Under the pieces are notes generated by a model. That model was not told the DNA's origin and did no database searches. It was given only the letters and a program-made list of their open reading frames with translations. A program made the position numbers and the translations under genes. From the NCBI GenBank assembly GCA_943330705.2, contig CALQIT020000003.1:1-64000 (forward strand): a DNA stretch of 64,000 bases, read 5' to 3'. Shown here piece after piece: positions 1-7,989 of this stretch; position 1 is the first letter of the stretch, and each line of letters starts with the position of its first letter. The stretch comes from Streptomyces griseus. Lineage in GTDB: Bacteria > Bdellovibrionota > Bdellovibrionia > Bdellovibrionales > Bdellovibrionaceae.

Positions 1-39
1 GTATACTTCGCATCCAACGGCAACTCAGACCTCGACTAA
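1..39 (+). CDS. 3' end of a gene cut by the window edge
   Basis: The first twelve codons read VYFASNGNSDLD and end in TAA at 37-39. They could be the C-terminus of a gene that begins before the window. Nothing about function can be said from so short a piece, and the reading frame itself is only a guess supported by an acceptable codon composition and by the absence of another gene until position 181. Confidence 0.3.
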   Translation, partial: VYFASNGNSDLD

Positions 40-180
40 GGGGTCAATTTGGACTTTAAAATTCCTGGCTTCTCAGGTAAGTCGAATGTCTAGAAAGCAT
101 TTATAAATTTTCCAAAAACTTTATTTAGTTCTAAGCTAATCGAAATAGACAATTTTTAATTCGATGAAGGGGCTCAGAAG

Positions 181-1155
181 ATGCAAATCAAACCTAGTCA
201 CATTATGTTATTGGCGATCGTCGCAGTCGTGAGTACAAGCTGCAGTAAAAAAAAGGATTCTACAGCAAGTTCAACAAATCCGATCCCTAGTGCCGTGGCA
301 ATTCTGCAGGCCGCATTGCCTGCAACGCTGGAGTCTTCTGCCGTCGCTTCGTCATCACTTCAAGAACTAGAAATTTCTCCAATGGCAGTGGATACTGCAT
401 TAACAGAGGTAAAAACACGTCTGTTCTCTCCTGGGCCAACGGATTTCATGTATAGCATGAAGTCCGTCGATGATCGGCTGACGAGCTTGGCCGACGCCAT
501 CACGCAATGCAAGGATACCGCCGTCCAGGCCTACAATCCTCCAGCCGTCGTCGCGGGAATGCCAACTTTCTACTTTGCTTGCAAGCAAGAAATCGATGCG
601 ACATCGCTAGGTGTAAGTGATTTCAAAGTCTACTTTGGAAAAAATGGCGGTTTTTGGTACATTGGAGTTTTCCAGACAAATTCTACATATACAAGCGGGG
701 GCAGTCAGCCGCCAACACTGGGCACTTTAGCAAAAATTGATGAGGCAGGAAACACATTAGATATTTACCAAGTGTTTGTGCAGTTAATTTCTTCGACCGC
801 ACACGCATCGGTTCTTCATATTGTTGCGGATAAATCGACCGGTATTTTTGAAGTAAGTACCGCTGCGACTGTAGATGCTTCGCAAGTTAGTACCGGAGGA
901 CTTTACACCGGGCTAGGTTGCGGAGTTTCTATGAAGACGAATAGTACCCTTGTCTATGCAGTTGGAATGTTTTCACAAATGTCCAGCTGTGGTTCTAGCG
1001 CCACAGTTTGTGCTAGTGGAACGGATTTGTCGACGACAACAGGCTGTACCGGAGCGATCACGACATTCAGTCTAACGAATCTGGCCAGAGCGGACATCAG
1101 CGCTACCAATGCCAAGGCCATGGTGGTTGATCGAACAGGTATGCCGACTTTTTAA
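181..1155 (+). CDS. putative outer-membrane lipoprotein, function unknown
   Basis: The 324-residue product starts with a type II signal peptide: a short positive N-terminus, a hydrophobic core (residues 10-17) and a lipobox VSTSC with the lipidated Cys at about residue 21, followed by SKKKDS, a typical lipoprotein linker. The mature part is rich in Ser, Thr and Ala with scattered Cys pairs (for example near 133, 246, 268 and 276-288) that could form disulphides in the periplasm or at the cell surface. An AAGGGG sequence lies before the ATG. I do not recognise a family; proteins of this style are common in Bdellovibrio-like genomes. The next small gene starts just after its end on the same strand. 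Confidence 0.75.
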   Translation: MQIKPSHIMLLAIVAVVSTSCSKKKDSTASSTNPIPSAVAILQAALPATLESSAVASSSLQELEISPMAVDTALTEVKTRLFSPGPTDFMYSMKSVDDRLTSLADAITQCKDTAVQAYNPPAVVAGMPTFYFACKQEIDATSLGVSDFKVYFGKNGGFWYIGVFQTNSTYTSGGSQPPTLGTLAKIDEAGNTLDIYQVFVQLISSTAHASVLHIVADKSTGIFEVSTAATVDASQVSTGGLYTGLGCGVSMKTNSTLVYAVGMFSQMSSCGSSATVCASGTDLSTTTGCTGAITTFSLTNLARADISATNAKAMVVDRTGMPTF

Positions 1156-1180
1156 TGAGAGTCCAAGTGATTTTACTTAT

Positions 1181-1516
1181 ATGAATACCGAATACAGTTC
1201 TCGTGAACGATTTTTACTTTGGTATATGGCCACGATAAGTTTTTTTGGACTAAACATTGCTTTTATTTTCGGCTTATTTTTCCAACCAGGCGCCTTGCTA
1301 AGTGCTTTAACGAATCCCATATCGGCGGCTTTTATATTTGAGGCCTTTCTATTGATGGCAGCTTTTGCATATTTGCTAGCGAAGTGGGGTAAAAGTAGCC
1401 TGCACTGGGGTTGGTTTGTTTTTCTGTCTCTCATGGGAGGGATGGCCTTTGCCGTGCCGGTTGTATTACTATGGCCCTTTAAAAAGTCATTACGCGAAAA
1501 TTTTATCAGAAAATAA
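1181..1516 (+). CDS. small integral membrane protein, DUF2834-like
   Basis: A protein of 111 residues with three predicted membrane helices (about 12-35, 43-65 and 74-97) and a basic C-terminus (KKSLRENFIRK). The motif TNPISAAF between helices 1 and 2 and the spacing of helices resemble the DUF2834 family of small bacterial membrane proteins, but this is a by-eye match. The frame is open further upstream to 1109, which would overlap the lipoprotein gene by 47 bp; the internal ATG at 1181 gives an ordinary gene order and a normal N-terminus, so it is preferred. Function is unknown. Confidence 0.6.
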   Translation: MNTEYSSRERFLLWYMATISFFGLNIAFIFGLFFQPGALLSALTNPISAAFIFEAFLLMAAFAYLLAKWGKSSLHWGWFVFLSLMGGMAFAVPVVLLWPFKKSLRENFIRK

Positions 1517-1587
1517 ACTTATAGCCACGACAGTGAATTGATCGCTTCCCTGATCTTGAAGGACATCGAATTACATTTACACTAAGT

Positions 1588-1878
1588 ATGGATAATTCAC
1601 AATTCAAGCCAGGTCCCGATCTTTTCAAAGTGAAGCTTGTGATAGCTGGGAAAAAGTACGGTGGCGTGATTTTAGAAAAATCTTCAGTTAGTTTATATAC
1701 GGCATTAGGGGATGTTTACGAACGCACTCTAGAGCGTCTCAATCGCTTCGGAGACCGTCAGCGAGTGAAGAACAGAACTCTAGCGCGAAAAATTCTCCAG
1801 CAGAATGAGAATGACCAAGTTGATAGAAAATATGAAGAGCATAGTCAGCGATCGATTGAAACGGAGTGCTTTAAGTGA
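1588..1878 (+). CDS. hypothetical protein, weak HPF-like C-terminal helix
   Basis: A charged 96-residue protein with no signal peptide or membrane segment. The stretch SLYTALGDVYERTLERLNRFGDR (residues 32-54) followed by a basic patch recalls the helix of ribosome hibernation factors (HPF/YfiA), where an aliphatic strand is followed by a Leu-rich amphipathic helix and Lys/Arg residues. The rest of that fold is not evident, so this is only a hint. The C-terminal third is polar and probably disordered. It is followed at once by a long inverted repeat that may end its transcript. Confidence 0.5.
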   Translation: MDNSQFKPGPDLFKVKLVIAGKKYGGVILEKSSVSLYTALGDVYERTLERLNRFGDRQRVKNRTLARKILQQNENDQVDRKYEEHSQRSIETECFK

Positions 1879-1879
1879 T

Positions 1880-1922
1880 AGCATTTCAATTGATATGCTA
1901 TAACACGTTCAATTGAAATGCT
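1880..1922. repeat. perfect 14-bp inverted repeat, possible hairpin or operator before sbtA
   Basis: AGCATTTCAATTGA (1880-1893) is repeated as its exact reverse complement TCAATTGAAATGCT (1909-1922) with a 15-nt spacer. It begins 2 nt after the stop of the preceding gene and ends 55 nt before the sbtA-like start. A short ATGCT in the spacer can pair with the left arm as an alternative, smaller hairpin. There is only a weak T run (TTTGG) after it, so it may be a poor terminator, an mRNA-stabilising stem or an operator. Confidence 0.6.
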
Positions 1923-1976
1923 TTGGTAGCTGATATAGCGAACCGGATGCAATAGTTAGGATTTGGCTTAATCTGC

Positions 1977-2924
1977 ATGATTCATCTTTCAAACATTGAT
2001 TTGATTGTTCTATTTTTCTTTTTAGGGGGACTTGCGGGTTGGATTAAATCTGACTTGCAAATCCCGGATCAGATCGCCAAATTCCTATCTATTTTTCTGC
2101 TATTAAGCTTAGGCCTAAAAGGCGGGCACGAAGTCCGCATTGCATCGGACTATTCAGGCTTTGGGCCAATTCTCGTTATTGGATTCGCTTCTTGTCTGCT
2201 TATTCCAGCGTATATGTTCTTTCTTTATAGAAAAAACTTGGGCTCAGCAGATTCCGCTGCCTTAGCTAGTTGCTTTGGATCCGTAAGCGCCGTGACGTTT
2301 ATTGCGGCACAAGGTTTTCTTGAAAATGAACAGATTCCTACAAGTGGATTTATGGTTGCTGTCATGGCCCTTATGGAAATTCCTGCCATCGTGGTAGGTC
2401 TATTTTTATTTAACATGAGTAAAAGACAAGCTGGAGAGGCAACAGCGATTGCAAGGGAATCTTCAATATTTTCCGCAAAATCAGTCGTGCTTCTTTTGGG
2501 CGGCTTCATCATAGGTGCATTAATGAATGAACCGTCGTGGTCTTCAATCAAACCCGTGGTAAAGGATTCTTTCAAAGGTGTGCTTGCTTTCTTCCTATTG
2601 GACTTAGGTATCCATGCACAAAAACAACTGCAAGAGGCCTGGATTCACAAGTGGAAGGCACTTTTGATCGCGATCTTTCAGCCGCTTTTGCACGGATCAA
2701 TCGCAGTGGTCGTTGCTCATTATTTTGGAATTGAAAAAGGAAATCAGATTCTACTAGCTGTGCTGGTTGGCAGCGCCTCTTATATTGCAGCCCCTGCCGC
2801 TATTCGAGCAGGCATTCCAGGGGCAAATCCAAGTTTGTATGTCGCTCTTCCTTTAGCCCTAACATTTCCAATGAATCTTATTTTTGGAATTCCATTCTAT
2901 ATTGAGCTAAGCAGCTATTTCTGA
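1977..2924 (+). CDS. sbtA: sodium-dependent bicarbonate transporter family permease (SbtA-like)
   Basis: This 315-residue polytopic membrane protein has about ten hydrophobic segments in two halves, as in the SbtA family (PF05982, formerly DUF897). Recognisable family features are the opening DLIVLFFFLGGLAGWIKSDL, the FLSIFLLLSLGLKGG stretch in the first half and the LDLGIHA and AAPAAIRAGIP stretches in the second. Cyanobacterial SbtA imports bicarbonate with sodium; many heterotrophs carry homologues whose substrate is not established, and no SbtB regulator lies next to it. It converges with the old yellow enzyme gene, 18 bp apart. Function is inferred from family likeness only. Confidence 0.82.
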   Translation: MIHLSNIDLIVLFFFLGGLAGWIKSDLQIPDQIAKFLSIFLLLSLGLKGGHEVRIASDYSGFGPILVIGFASCLLIPAYMFFLYRKNLGSADSAALASCFGSVSAVTFIAAQGFLENEQIPTSGFMVAVMALMEIPAIVVGLFLFNMSKRQAGEATAIARESSIFSAKSVVLLLGGFIIGALMNEPSWSSIKPVVKDSFKGVLAFFLLDLGIHAQKQLQEAWIHKWKALLIAIFQPLLHGSIAVVVAHYFGIEKGNQILLAVLVGSASYIAAPAAIRAGIPGANPSLYVALPLALTFPMNLIFGIPFYIELSSYF

Positions 2925-2942
2925 ATAATAAAGCCGACTGCG

Positions 2943-4013
2943 CTAAGCCCTTTTCGGATAGTCTATATATCCCTTCGGACCTGGAGAATAAAATGTCGAG
3001 GCATCGGGCTCGACAAAAGGAATCTTTTTTTCGATACAGGCAACAAGATCTGGATTACTTACATAGTGATGACCAAAAGAAATTGCATCCATCAATCCTG
3101 TGCCAATCGCTGCATTGGCCTCATCTGGTGAGTAACCCATGTTTCCAATCAATACTCCTGGAAAACCTTCACGTGCGACAGTTACGACATCGCCGGTCTG
3201 AAGAGCAAAAAAATCGCCACGCATAAGATGTAAATAGGCAATTTTCCGCTGGCTTAATTGCTGAGCGACATAGAAAGTCAGCTCCTGGGGGTCCGAGTCT
3301 TTCATGCTGTTGTAACTATTTAATGGAGACAAGCGAACACCTACGCGATCAGCCCCCCACACACCTACTACAGCATCAGTGACTTCCAAAAGAAGTCTGG
3401 CGCGATTCTGAAGTGATCCACCATATGGACCCGATCTTTTGTTAGCTGAGTCTCGTAAGAACTGGTCCAATAGATACCCATTGGCACCGTGGACTTCAAC
3501 TCCATCAAATCCGGCCTGCTTTGCATTTTTTGCTGCGGTCGTAAAACCAGAAATAATTCCGGGGATTTCTTCGTCTTTCAATGCGCATGGAACAACATGT
3601 GCTACCTTGCCCTGCGGAGTATGGATTTCTCCGTCAATTGCAATTGCGGAAGGTGCTACGGTTTCTTGGCTAGCGTTCAAATTCGGATGACAGGCTCGTC
3701 CCCCGTGCCACAGTTGTAAGAATATTTTTCCGCCAACTTTGTGAATTGCATCAGTCACTTTTTTCCAACCGACAATTTGTTCCTGAGAATAGATACCAGG
3801 TTCTGCGATAAAGGCAGAGTTGCCTTTCATTACCATCGTTGCTTCCGCAATAATTAGCCCGGCACTTGCCCGCTGGGCGTAATAGTCAGCCATCATTTCA
3901 TTTGGAACATGATTTTGATCTGCTCGGCTACGCGTAAGAGGAGCCATAATTACGCGATTCGCAAGATGCAGTGAACCAAGTTTCAATGGCGAAAGAAGAT
4001 TGTTTCTTTCCAT
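2943..4013 (-). CDS. nemA: old yellow enzyme family NADH:flavin oxidoreductase (NemA-like)
   Basis: A 356-residue FMN-dependent TIM-barrel ene-reductase. It shows the family's N-terminal NRVIMAPLTRSRA, the FLQLWHGGRA segment with His103, the substrate-binding pair His175 and Asn178 in VEVHGANGYLLDQFL, and the following SGPYGGS corresponding to the usual D-x-YGGS. Such enzymes reduce activated C=C bonds, nitroesters, N-ethylmaleimide and similar electrophiles with NAD(P)H in the cytoplasm. AAAGGA lies 7 nt before the ATG. It stands alone on the minus strand; the AT-rich inverted repeats just upstream may control it, since many nemA genes are repressed by electrophile-sensing regulators, but no regulator gene is adjacent. 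Confidence 0.9.
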   Translation of the reverse strand: MERNNLLSPLKLGSLHLANRVIMAPLTRSRADQNHVPNEMMADYYAQRASAGLIIAEATMVMKGNSAFIAEPGIYSQEQIVGWKKVTDAIHKVGGKIFLQLWHGGRACHPNLNASQETVAPSAIAIDGEIHTPQGKVAHVVPCALKDEEIPGIISGFTTAAKNAKQAGFDGVEVHGANGYLLDQFLRDSANKRSGPYGGSLQNRARLLLEVTDAVVGVWGADRVGVRLSPLNSYNSMKDSDPQELTFYVAQQLSQRKIAYLHLMRGDFFALQTGDVVTVAREGFPGVLIGNMGYSPDEANAAIGTGLMDAISFGHHYVSNPDLVACIEKKIPFVEPDASTFYSPGPKGYIDYPKRA

Positions 4014-4056
4014 AGAGAATCCTTTATTTGAAGTAAATAGCGAATGCCGAAAATCT

Positions 4057-4096
4057 CAATAAATTATTTTATTGATAAAGAATTGTTATTCAACAA
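4057..4096. repeat. two AT-rich inverted repeats upstream of the old yellow enzyme gene
   Basis: An imperfect palindrome CAATAAATT/ATTTTATTG (4057-4074, 7 of 9 pairs) is followed by TTGTT-ATTC-AACAA (4083-4096). Both lie 44 to 83 bp upstream of the old yellow enzyme start, where a promoter and operator are expected. In such AT-rich DNA chance palindromes are common, so the assignment is tentative. Confidence 0.3.
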
Positions 4097-4141
4097 TAAA
4101 TCCTGATCAAGTCTTTAGTCTGCTCTTTTATCTGGCCCATT

Positions 4142-4771
4142 TTATATAGAAATGTTTTTGGAATAGTTTTGTAGTGGCGGTATTCTGGTACTGTACTCAC
4201 TTAGCACCTTGACGAATTCGTCTGATGTCGCAATTACCTCGTGGCCCAAAATTTTTGCCAAATGAGTATGTACGACTTCACGCATTGGGGATATTGGTCG
4301 ATGAAAAAACAGGACGGGCGGAGCTTTAACTTGCCAATCGCTTATTGTTAAATTCTGCATTCTAATCGCTTCATCAAGAGTATCTAAGAATTCATCTTCA
4401 CTTAAATCGGGCATCATAGAACGGATCATTATCAAATCGTAGGGCTCAGCACTCATTAACTTTTCAACGGCCCTGTTCGAGCTGACAAGTATATCAACTT
4501 TAAATTTATTAGGATTTAATTTTTGTAATACCGTTGACTCAAACTCCAAGTCATTGTCGACAACCAGCACCTTCAAAGATGCAGACAACGAACTAGCAAA
4601 ATAGAATATAATAAAGTAGCTAAATAGAATAATCGCTGGCGCGAGAATAAAAAAACCGAAGTGAAGTCCCAGGACAAGAACAAAAAACCCAGGTATTACA
4701 ATACCACTTAAAGTCACCAAGACTACGAGAGCAAAAGAATATTCGACAAGTGCAATCATTATCTTTTTCAT
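4142..4771 (-). CDS. membrane-anchored degenerate receiver-domain protein
   Basis: The 209-residue product begins with two hydrophobic helices (about 10-35 and 37-60) and continues with a receiver-like domain from about residue 66: KVLVVDND (acidic Asp72/Asp74), then YDLIMIRSMMPDLSEDEF. In an ordinary receiver the last motif reads DLILLDxxMP; here the phospho-acceptor Asp is Arg117, and no conserved Lys follows the VLFFHRP strand. The domain should therefore not be phosphorylated and may act as a constitutive or ligand-binding pseudo-receiver at the inner membrane. The start is secured by GGAGG 6 nt before the ATG. About 250 bp without a convincing gene separate it from the SDR gene upstream. 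Confidence 0.75.
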   Translation of the reverse strand: MKKIMIALVEYSFALVVLVTLSGIVIPGFFVLVLGLHFGFFILAPAIILFSYFIIFYFASSLSASLKVLVVDNDLEFESTVLQKLNPNKFKVDILVSSNRAVEKLMSAEPYDLIMIRSMMPDLSEDEFLDTLDEAIRMQNLTISDWQVKAPPVLFFHRPISPMREVVHTHLAKILGHEVIATSDEFVKVLSEYSTRIPPLQNYSKNISI

Positions 4772-5023
4772 AGGCCCCCTCCGTGGCTAGATAATACTTA
4801 TGCATTCTTTGTACCAACGCCCCCTCGACATCCAAGACACTGTTCCAAACTGATTTTATTTTCGAGTCCGCCAGCTGTTTCAACTCTGTGGAATAGCAAA
4901 AAAGAATAGTACTTCTTAGAAAGAGAATAATTAACCCATTGATGTGAAATTTTTCCTCAAAGTAAGTGTTCTTTTTTTCCCACATTTTTGAAGTTTTCAT
5001 TAGTTTTTGCGCCCTTGAGGCGC

Positions 5024-6412
5024 CTAAAATGAATTTTTTGATAAGGCAATTCTGGCCAAGTGCCTTGAAAAGGCATTCATAACAAATAGATGTAGCTTTG
5101 CCTGGGTATACTTGTAAATAAACCATGGAAGTGCTGGCTTAAATTCATGAATGGCCGCAAGGACGTATCTTCGATTTAAAACAACTCTAAATTCCAAGCG
5201 GCCTCGATTGCTAGCGGAAACCAAAAGACCTTTAAGTACATAGAGCAGCTGCCGATCTTCGCTACTTCGCTCATTACTGAAGCTCATTTCTAACAAGCAA
5301 ATTCCATTTTTGAACAAGGAAAATAAAATCGAATCTCCATTTTTTGTTACGACTATAAAGGGTGCCAAAAATCTTGGCAGCCAATTTAAATACTGATCCT
5401 TTACCCATTTCGCATCTTTCCCATCAGGCAACTGCAGGCGCTGCACAGAGCGCACTGTCTTTCTTTGCGCTCGGAAACCGAATAGAGATCCATTTGATTT
5501 CGGCTTTAAGCAGATCGTCTTCAAAAGATCAGAGTAGGTTCTGCCTTCGGGATTACCTAAGTAGCCATTCGACTCTCGCGCGAGCATCGGATGCTGTAAA
5601 GACTCAATCAGCGGATAAACTAAATCTTTAGAAGAGTTGGTTATTAGACTAACCCATAGCCTTGAAAGCGTCGGCGTAAACAACGGAACGCTCAAAAATA
5701 TTCGCTTCAGACCCATTCCTTTAGCCGTTAAGTTCATCATTTCCATATAGGTCAAAGGTGGACATCCAGCTAAATCAAAAACTTTGCTAATCGATGTAGT
5801 GTCTGAAGCTGCAGAGGTCATAGCTGAAATCACTGTTGCTAAATCCACTGGCGTCGTCAACGTTTGTGTCCAATGTGGACAAACCATGATCGGCAAACGC
5901 TTTACCAGTTTAAGAAGGATCTGAAACGAAGAGCCTGCTTCCCCTAAAATTAGACCTGCGCGAAAAATCGTGGTTGGTAAACTGTGTTGTAAGAATGTCT
6001 TTTCAACTTCGAGTCGGCTTTGAAGATGCAATGATATTTTTACGTCATCAGGTATGAGTCCACCAAGATAGATCAGCTGCTTCAAGCCAGTGCTTTTGAT
6101 GATCCTAGAAAAGTTGTCAGCAAGAATTAAATCATAATCAGCAAATGACCCCTGATCCAACTGGGCCGTCGGTCCCATGGAATGTACCAGATAGAATCCA
6201 TAGTCGACTTTTTTTGGAAATGCAGATTCTAAAGATTTTAGAGAAAATAGGTCGCAAGCCCTCCACTTAACTCGAGGATCATTAGTTTTCTGTTCAGATC
6301 GTGAAAGTGCAATAATTTCCGCATTTGGAAACTTTCCAAGAAGAGCCGAGATCATTTCTTTGCCAATGTACCCACTTGCACCAGCAATAACTATAACAGG
6401 CTTGTCGATCAA
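5024..6412 (-). CDS. NAD(P)-binding SDR family protein (atypical, epimerase-like) with C-terminal extension
   Basis: The N-terminal half is a Rossmann-fold atypical short-chain dehydrogenase: VIVIAGASGYIGKEM is the nucleotide-binding GxxGxxG motif, and DYGFYLVHSMGP, IYLGGLIPD and TIFRAGLILGEAGSSFQ follow in the order seen in YbjT/NmrA-like proteins. The C-terminal 170 residues have no family I can name; such two-part proteins of about 460 residues often occur beside photolyase genes. The best start is TTG at 6412, with TAGAGG 7 nt upstream and a one-base overlap with the TGA stop of the SOUL gene; a longer TTG start at 6430 lacks a ribosome site. Translational coupling with SOUL and DCC genes suggests one operon. 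Confidence 0.75.
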   Translation of the reverse strand: MIDKPVIVIAGASGYIGKEMISALLGKFPNAEIIALSRSEQKTNDPRVKWRACDLFSLKSLESAFPKKVDYGFYLVHSMGPTAQLDQGSFADYDLILADNFSRIIKSTGLKQLIYLGGLIPDDVKISLHLQSRLEVEKTFLQHSLPTTIFRAGLILGEAGSSFQILLKLVKRLPIMVCPHWTQTLTTPVDLATVISAMTSAASDTTSISKVFDLAGCPPLTYMEMMNLTAKGMGLKRIFLSVPLFTPTLSRLWVSLITNSSKDLVYPLIESLQHPMLARESNGYLGNPEGRTYSDLLKTICLKPKSNGSLFGFRAQRKTVRSVQRLQLPDGKDAKWVKDQYLNWLPRFLAPFIVVTKNGDSILFSLFKNGICLLEMSFSNERSSEDRQLLYVLKGLLVSASNRGRLEFRVVLNRRYVLAAIHEFKPALPWFIYKYTQAKLHLFVMNAFSRHLARIALSKNSF

Positions 6413-7038
6413 TGAGCAACCTCTAGCCAAATTTCGTTGCGCCTAAGAAACCAAAGTTGAAATGGCGAGTTGAATCTTGCAAAAATGGGTTCGCCGACGG
6501 TCGAAACGTTGTCATTGGATAAAATTGTTCTGAACTCTTCAAGTTTATTTTTATACCTGTTCTCTGACCAACTGCCAGAATAACTAAAGACAACAATTTT
6601 TCTGCCGAGAATCTCTACCAGCTGCACTCGTGAGTCATTGGGCTCAGGAAGGGTAGCCATTGTGTATTCCTCAGGCATTGTGAACTGAACCAAGTATCCG
6701 CCTAAATTTTTAATTTGACTGACCGGCGCGGTCATTTCTATTTTTTCGGAAACGGCTTGCTGTGCGACCGGAGCCGTCATAGAAATCTTGGTTTTAGATT
6801 TGTTATTACCAAAAATGTAGTCCGCCAACACTCGAAAAGCTTTGTTACCGGCATCATCAAATTTTTCGTCAACCTGAGTCTGTGCGACAATTGTGGACGA
6901 ATACAGGCGTATTTCATAATAGTCAGTTTTTCTTTCTACACTATATTTTGGTTCGCTGACAGCCATGGCAACTCCGGCTTGAACTGAAAAAATTGAGATT
7001 AAACAGATATACTTTAATGAAGCAGTTATTTTAGTCAA
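6409..7038 (-). CDS. exported SOUL-family haem-binding protein
   Basis: A protein of 209 residues with a signal peptide (hydrophobic core about 10-25, AMA cleavage site) followed by a SOUL domain. Typical SOUL features are the opening EPKYSVERKTDYYEIRLY, the ADYIFGNNKSKTKISMTAPV stretch, a second EKIEMTAPVSQ and FTMPEEYTMATLPEPND. SOUL proteins bind haem or other tetrapyrroles; bacterial members are often found with photolyase and SDR genes. The start is TTG at 7038 with GGCGG 6 nt upstream. It lies between the DCC protein and the SDR gene on the minus strand. A role in handling photosensitising tetrapyrroles in the periplasm is an inference. Confidence 0.85.
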   Translation of the reverse strand: MTKITASLKYICLISIFSVQAGVAMAVSEPKYSVERKTDYYEIRLYSSTIVAQTQVDEKFDDAGNKAFRVLADYIFGNNKSKTKISMTAPVAQQAVSEKIEMTAPVSQIKNLGGYLVQFTMPEEYTMATLPEPNDSRVQLVEILGRKIVVFSYSGSWSENRYKNKLEEFRTILSNDNVSTVGEPIFARFNSPFQLWFLRRNEIWLEVAH

Positions 7039-7064
7039 TTTTCACCGCCATAGGTATTTGATGG

Positions 7065-7466
7065 TTAGTCATGTTTGACTTCGCAGTAAGGACTTGCCGA
7101 GCAGTCTAATTTTCGTCGCGGCAAATAGGGCCTCACTATTACAAAAGCTCTGTAGCCAAGCTCGAGTATGCCACGCACTCCTTTTCTTTGCGAGAGGTGA
7201 TATAGAAATTGATACCTTGGCAGTTCACACCAAATTGCGCGGAAAGCATCGACACCCTGATGAAGCTCTCCGTCGGATCCGCGCACGTGCATCACCTTGT
7301 GTGCTAATTGTGGGTCAATACCATGGTCCTCAGCCTTAAAACCAGGGGATGTGATATCGATAAATGAAAAACTCTCTGAGCCCTTTTGCTTTTTATAGTG
7401 AGTGATCTCACTTGAGCAAGCCAAGCAAAGGCCATCGAAATAAACTGTCGCAAATTGTTTATTCAT
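7065..7466 (-). CDS. DCC-family thiol-disulphide oxidoreductase-like protein (DUF393)
   Basis: A 133-residue protein with the DCC motif D-G-L-C-x2-C near its N-terminus (Asp11, Cys14, Cys17) followed by a His/Lys-rich helix, as in the DUF393 family of thioredoxin-fold proteins. The C-terminus contains a second Cys pair (CSASPYC) just before the end. The family is thought to act in thiol redox chemistry but has little direct biochemistry. It is the first gene of the minus-strand group DCC-SOUL-SDR and is transcribed away from the GbsR/MarR gene; the two start regions are almost abutting, so both promoters must sit within or very near the 30-bp inverted repeat. Confidence 0.8.
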   Translation of the reverse strand: MNKQFATVYFDGLCLACSSEITHYKKQKGSESFSFIDITSPGFKAEDHGIDPQLAHKVMHVRGSDGELHQGVDAFRAIWCELPRYQFLYHLSQRKGVRGILELGYRAFVIVRPYLPRRKLDCSASPYCEVKHD

Positions 7467-7476
7467 ATTGCAACTC

Positions 7477-7506
7477 CATATGGTTCACATTAATATGAAC
7501 CATATG
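7477..7506. promoter_or_regulatory. perfect 11-bp inverted repeat, likely autoregulatory operator
   Basis: CATATGGTTCA (7477-7487) and TGAACCATATG (7496-7506) are exact reverse complements around an 8-nt AT-rich spacer that is itself partly symmetric. The element starts 11 bp beyond the first codon of the DCC gene and covers three of the four in-frame start codons of the regulator (7480, 7495, 7504). Its symmetry and position fit a dimeric MarR/GbsR repressor that controls its own gene and the divergent DCC-SOUL-SDR genes. Confidence 0.65.
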
Positions 7507-7980
7507 ACAAAGCAAGAACTTTTACGCCTGCAGAAGCTTTCAACGGGTATTGGGCAATTTATTCGCTATTGGGGCTTTCGCAATATTCATGGTGAGATCT
7601 GGTCGTTGGTCTATTTATCCGCAAAATCACTGTCTGGAATTGAGATTGCTCAAATCCTAAATGTCTCCAAGGCGCTAATTAGTCCGGCGCTGAAAGAGCT
7701 TGAGGCGGAGGGCTTAATTGCACAAACCAAAAGTGAAAACTCAAAGACTAAACGATATTTGGCTGTGGATAATGTTGCTGACATTATTCACGGAGTTTTA
7801 AGACGACGGGAGCTGCCGATGATCGAAAAGATTCAAAAGCTTCACAAAGAGCTCAGTGATCAAGTCGTGGGCGCTGATAGCTTAAACCTTGAGAGATTGC
7901 AGAAGATGGAAATGATGATTCAAATGGCCCATTTAGGCCTGGGAACCTTGCTTCACTCTGACCAAATGTGGCCTGAGTAA
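7495..7980 (+). CDS. GbsR/MarR-family winged-helix transcriptional regulator
   Basis: About 160 residues with a winged helix-turn-helix: residues IHGEIWSLVYLSAKSLSGIEIAQIL, then VSKALISPALKELEAEGLI as recognition helix, then a charged wing SKTKRY. This matches the GbsR-like branch of MarR regulators. The C-terminal part is helical and likely dimerises. Possible starts are TTG 7468 and ATG 7480, 7495 and 7504; none has a ribosome site, and the operator-like repeat covers them, so the true start may be the last one or the message may be leaderless. The photolyase gene follows 9 bp later in the same direction and is probably co-transcribed. Confidence 0.82.
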   Translation: MNHMTKQELLRLQKLSTGIGQFIRYWGFRNIHGEIWSLVYLSAKSLSGIEIAQILNVSKALISPALKELEAEGLIAQTKSENSKTKRYLAVDNVADIIHGVLRRRELPMIEKIQKLHKELSDQVVGADSLNLERLQKMEMMIQMAHLGLGTLLHSDQMWPE

Positions 7981-7989
7981 GGGACAATA

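Noticed and set aside
4620-5126. A 168-codon minus-strand reading frame between the pseudo-receiver and SDR genes
   Set aside because: Its two ends are off-frame readings of the neighbouring genes and it would hide the strong ribosome site of the pseudo-receiver gene. The middle has no protein likeness.
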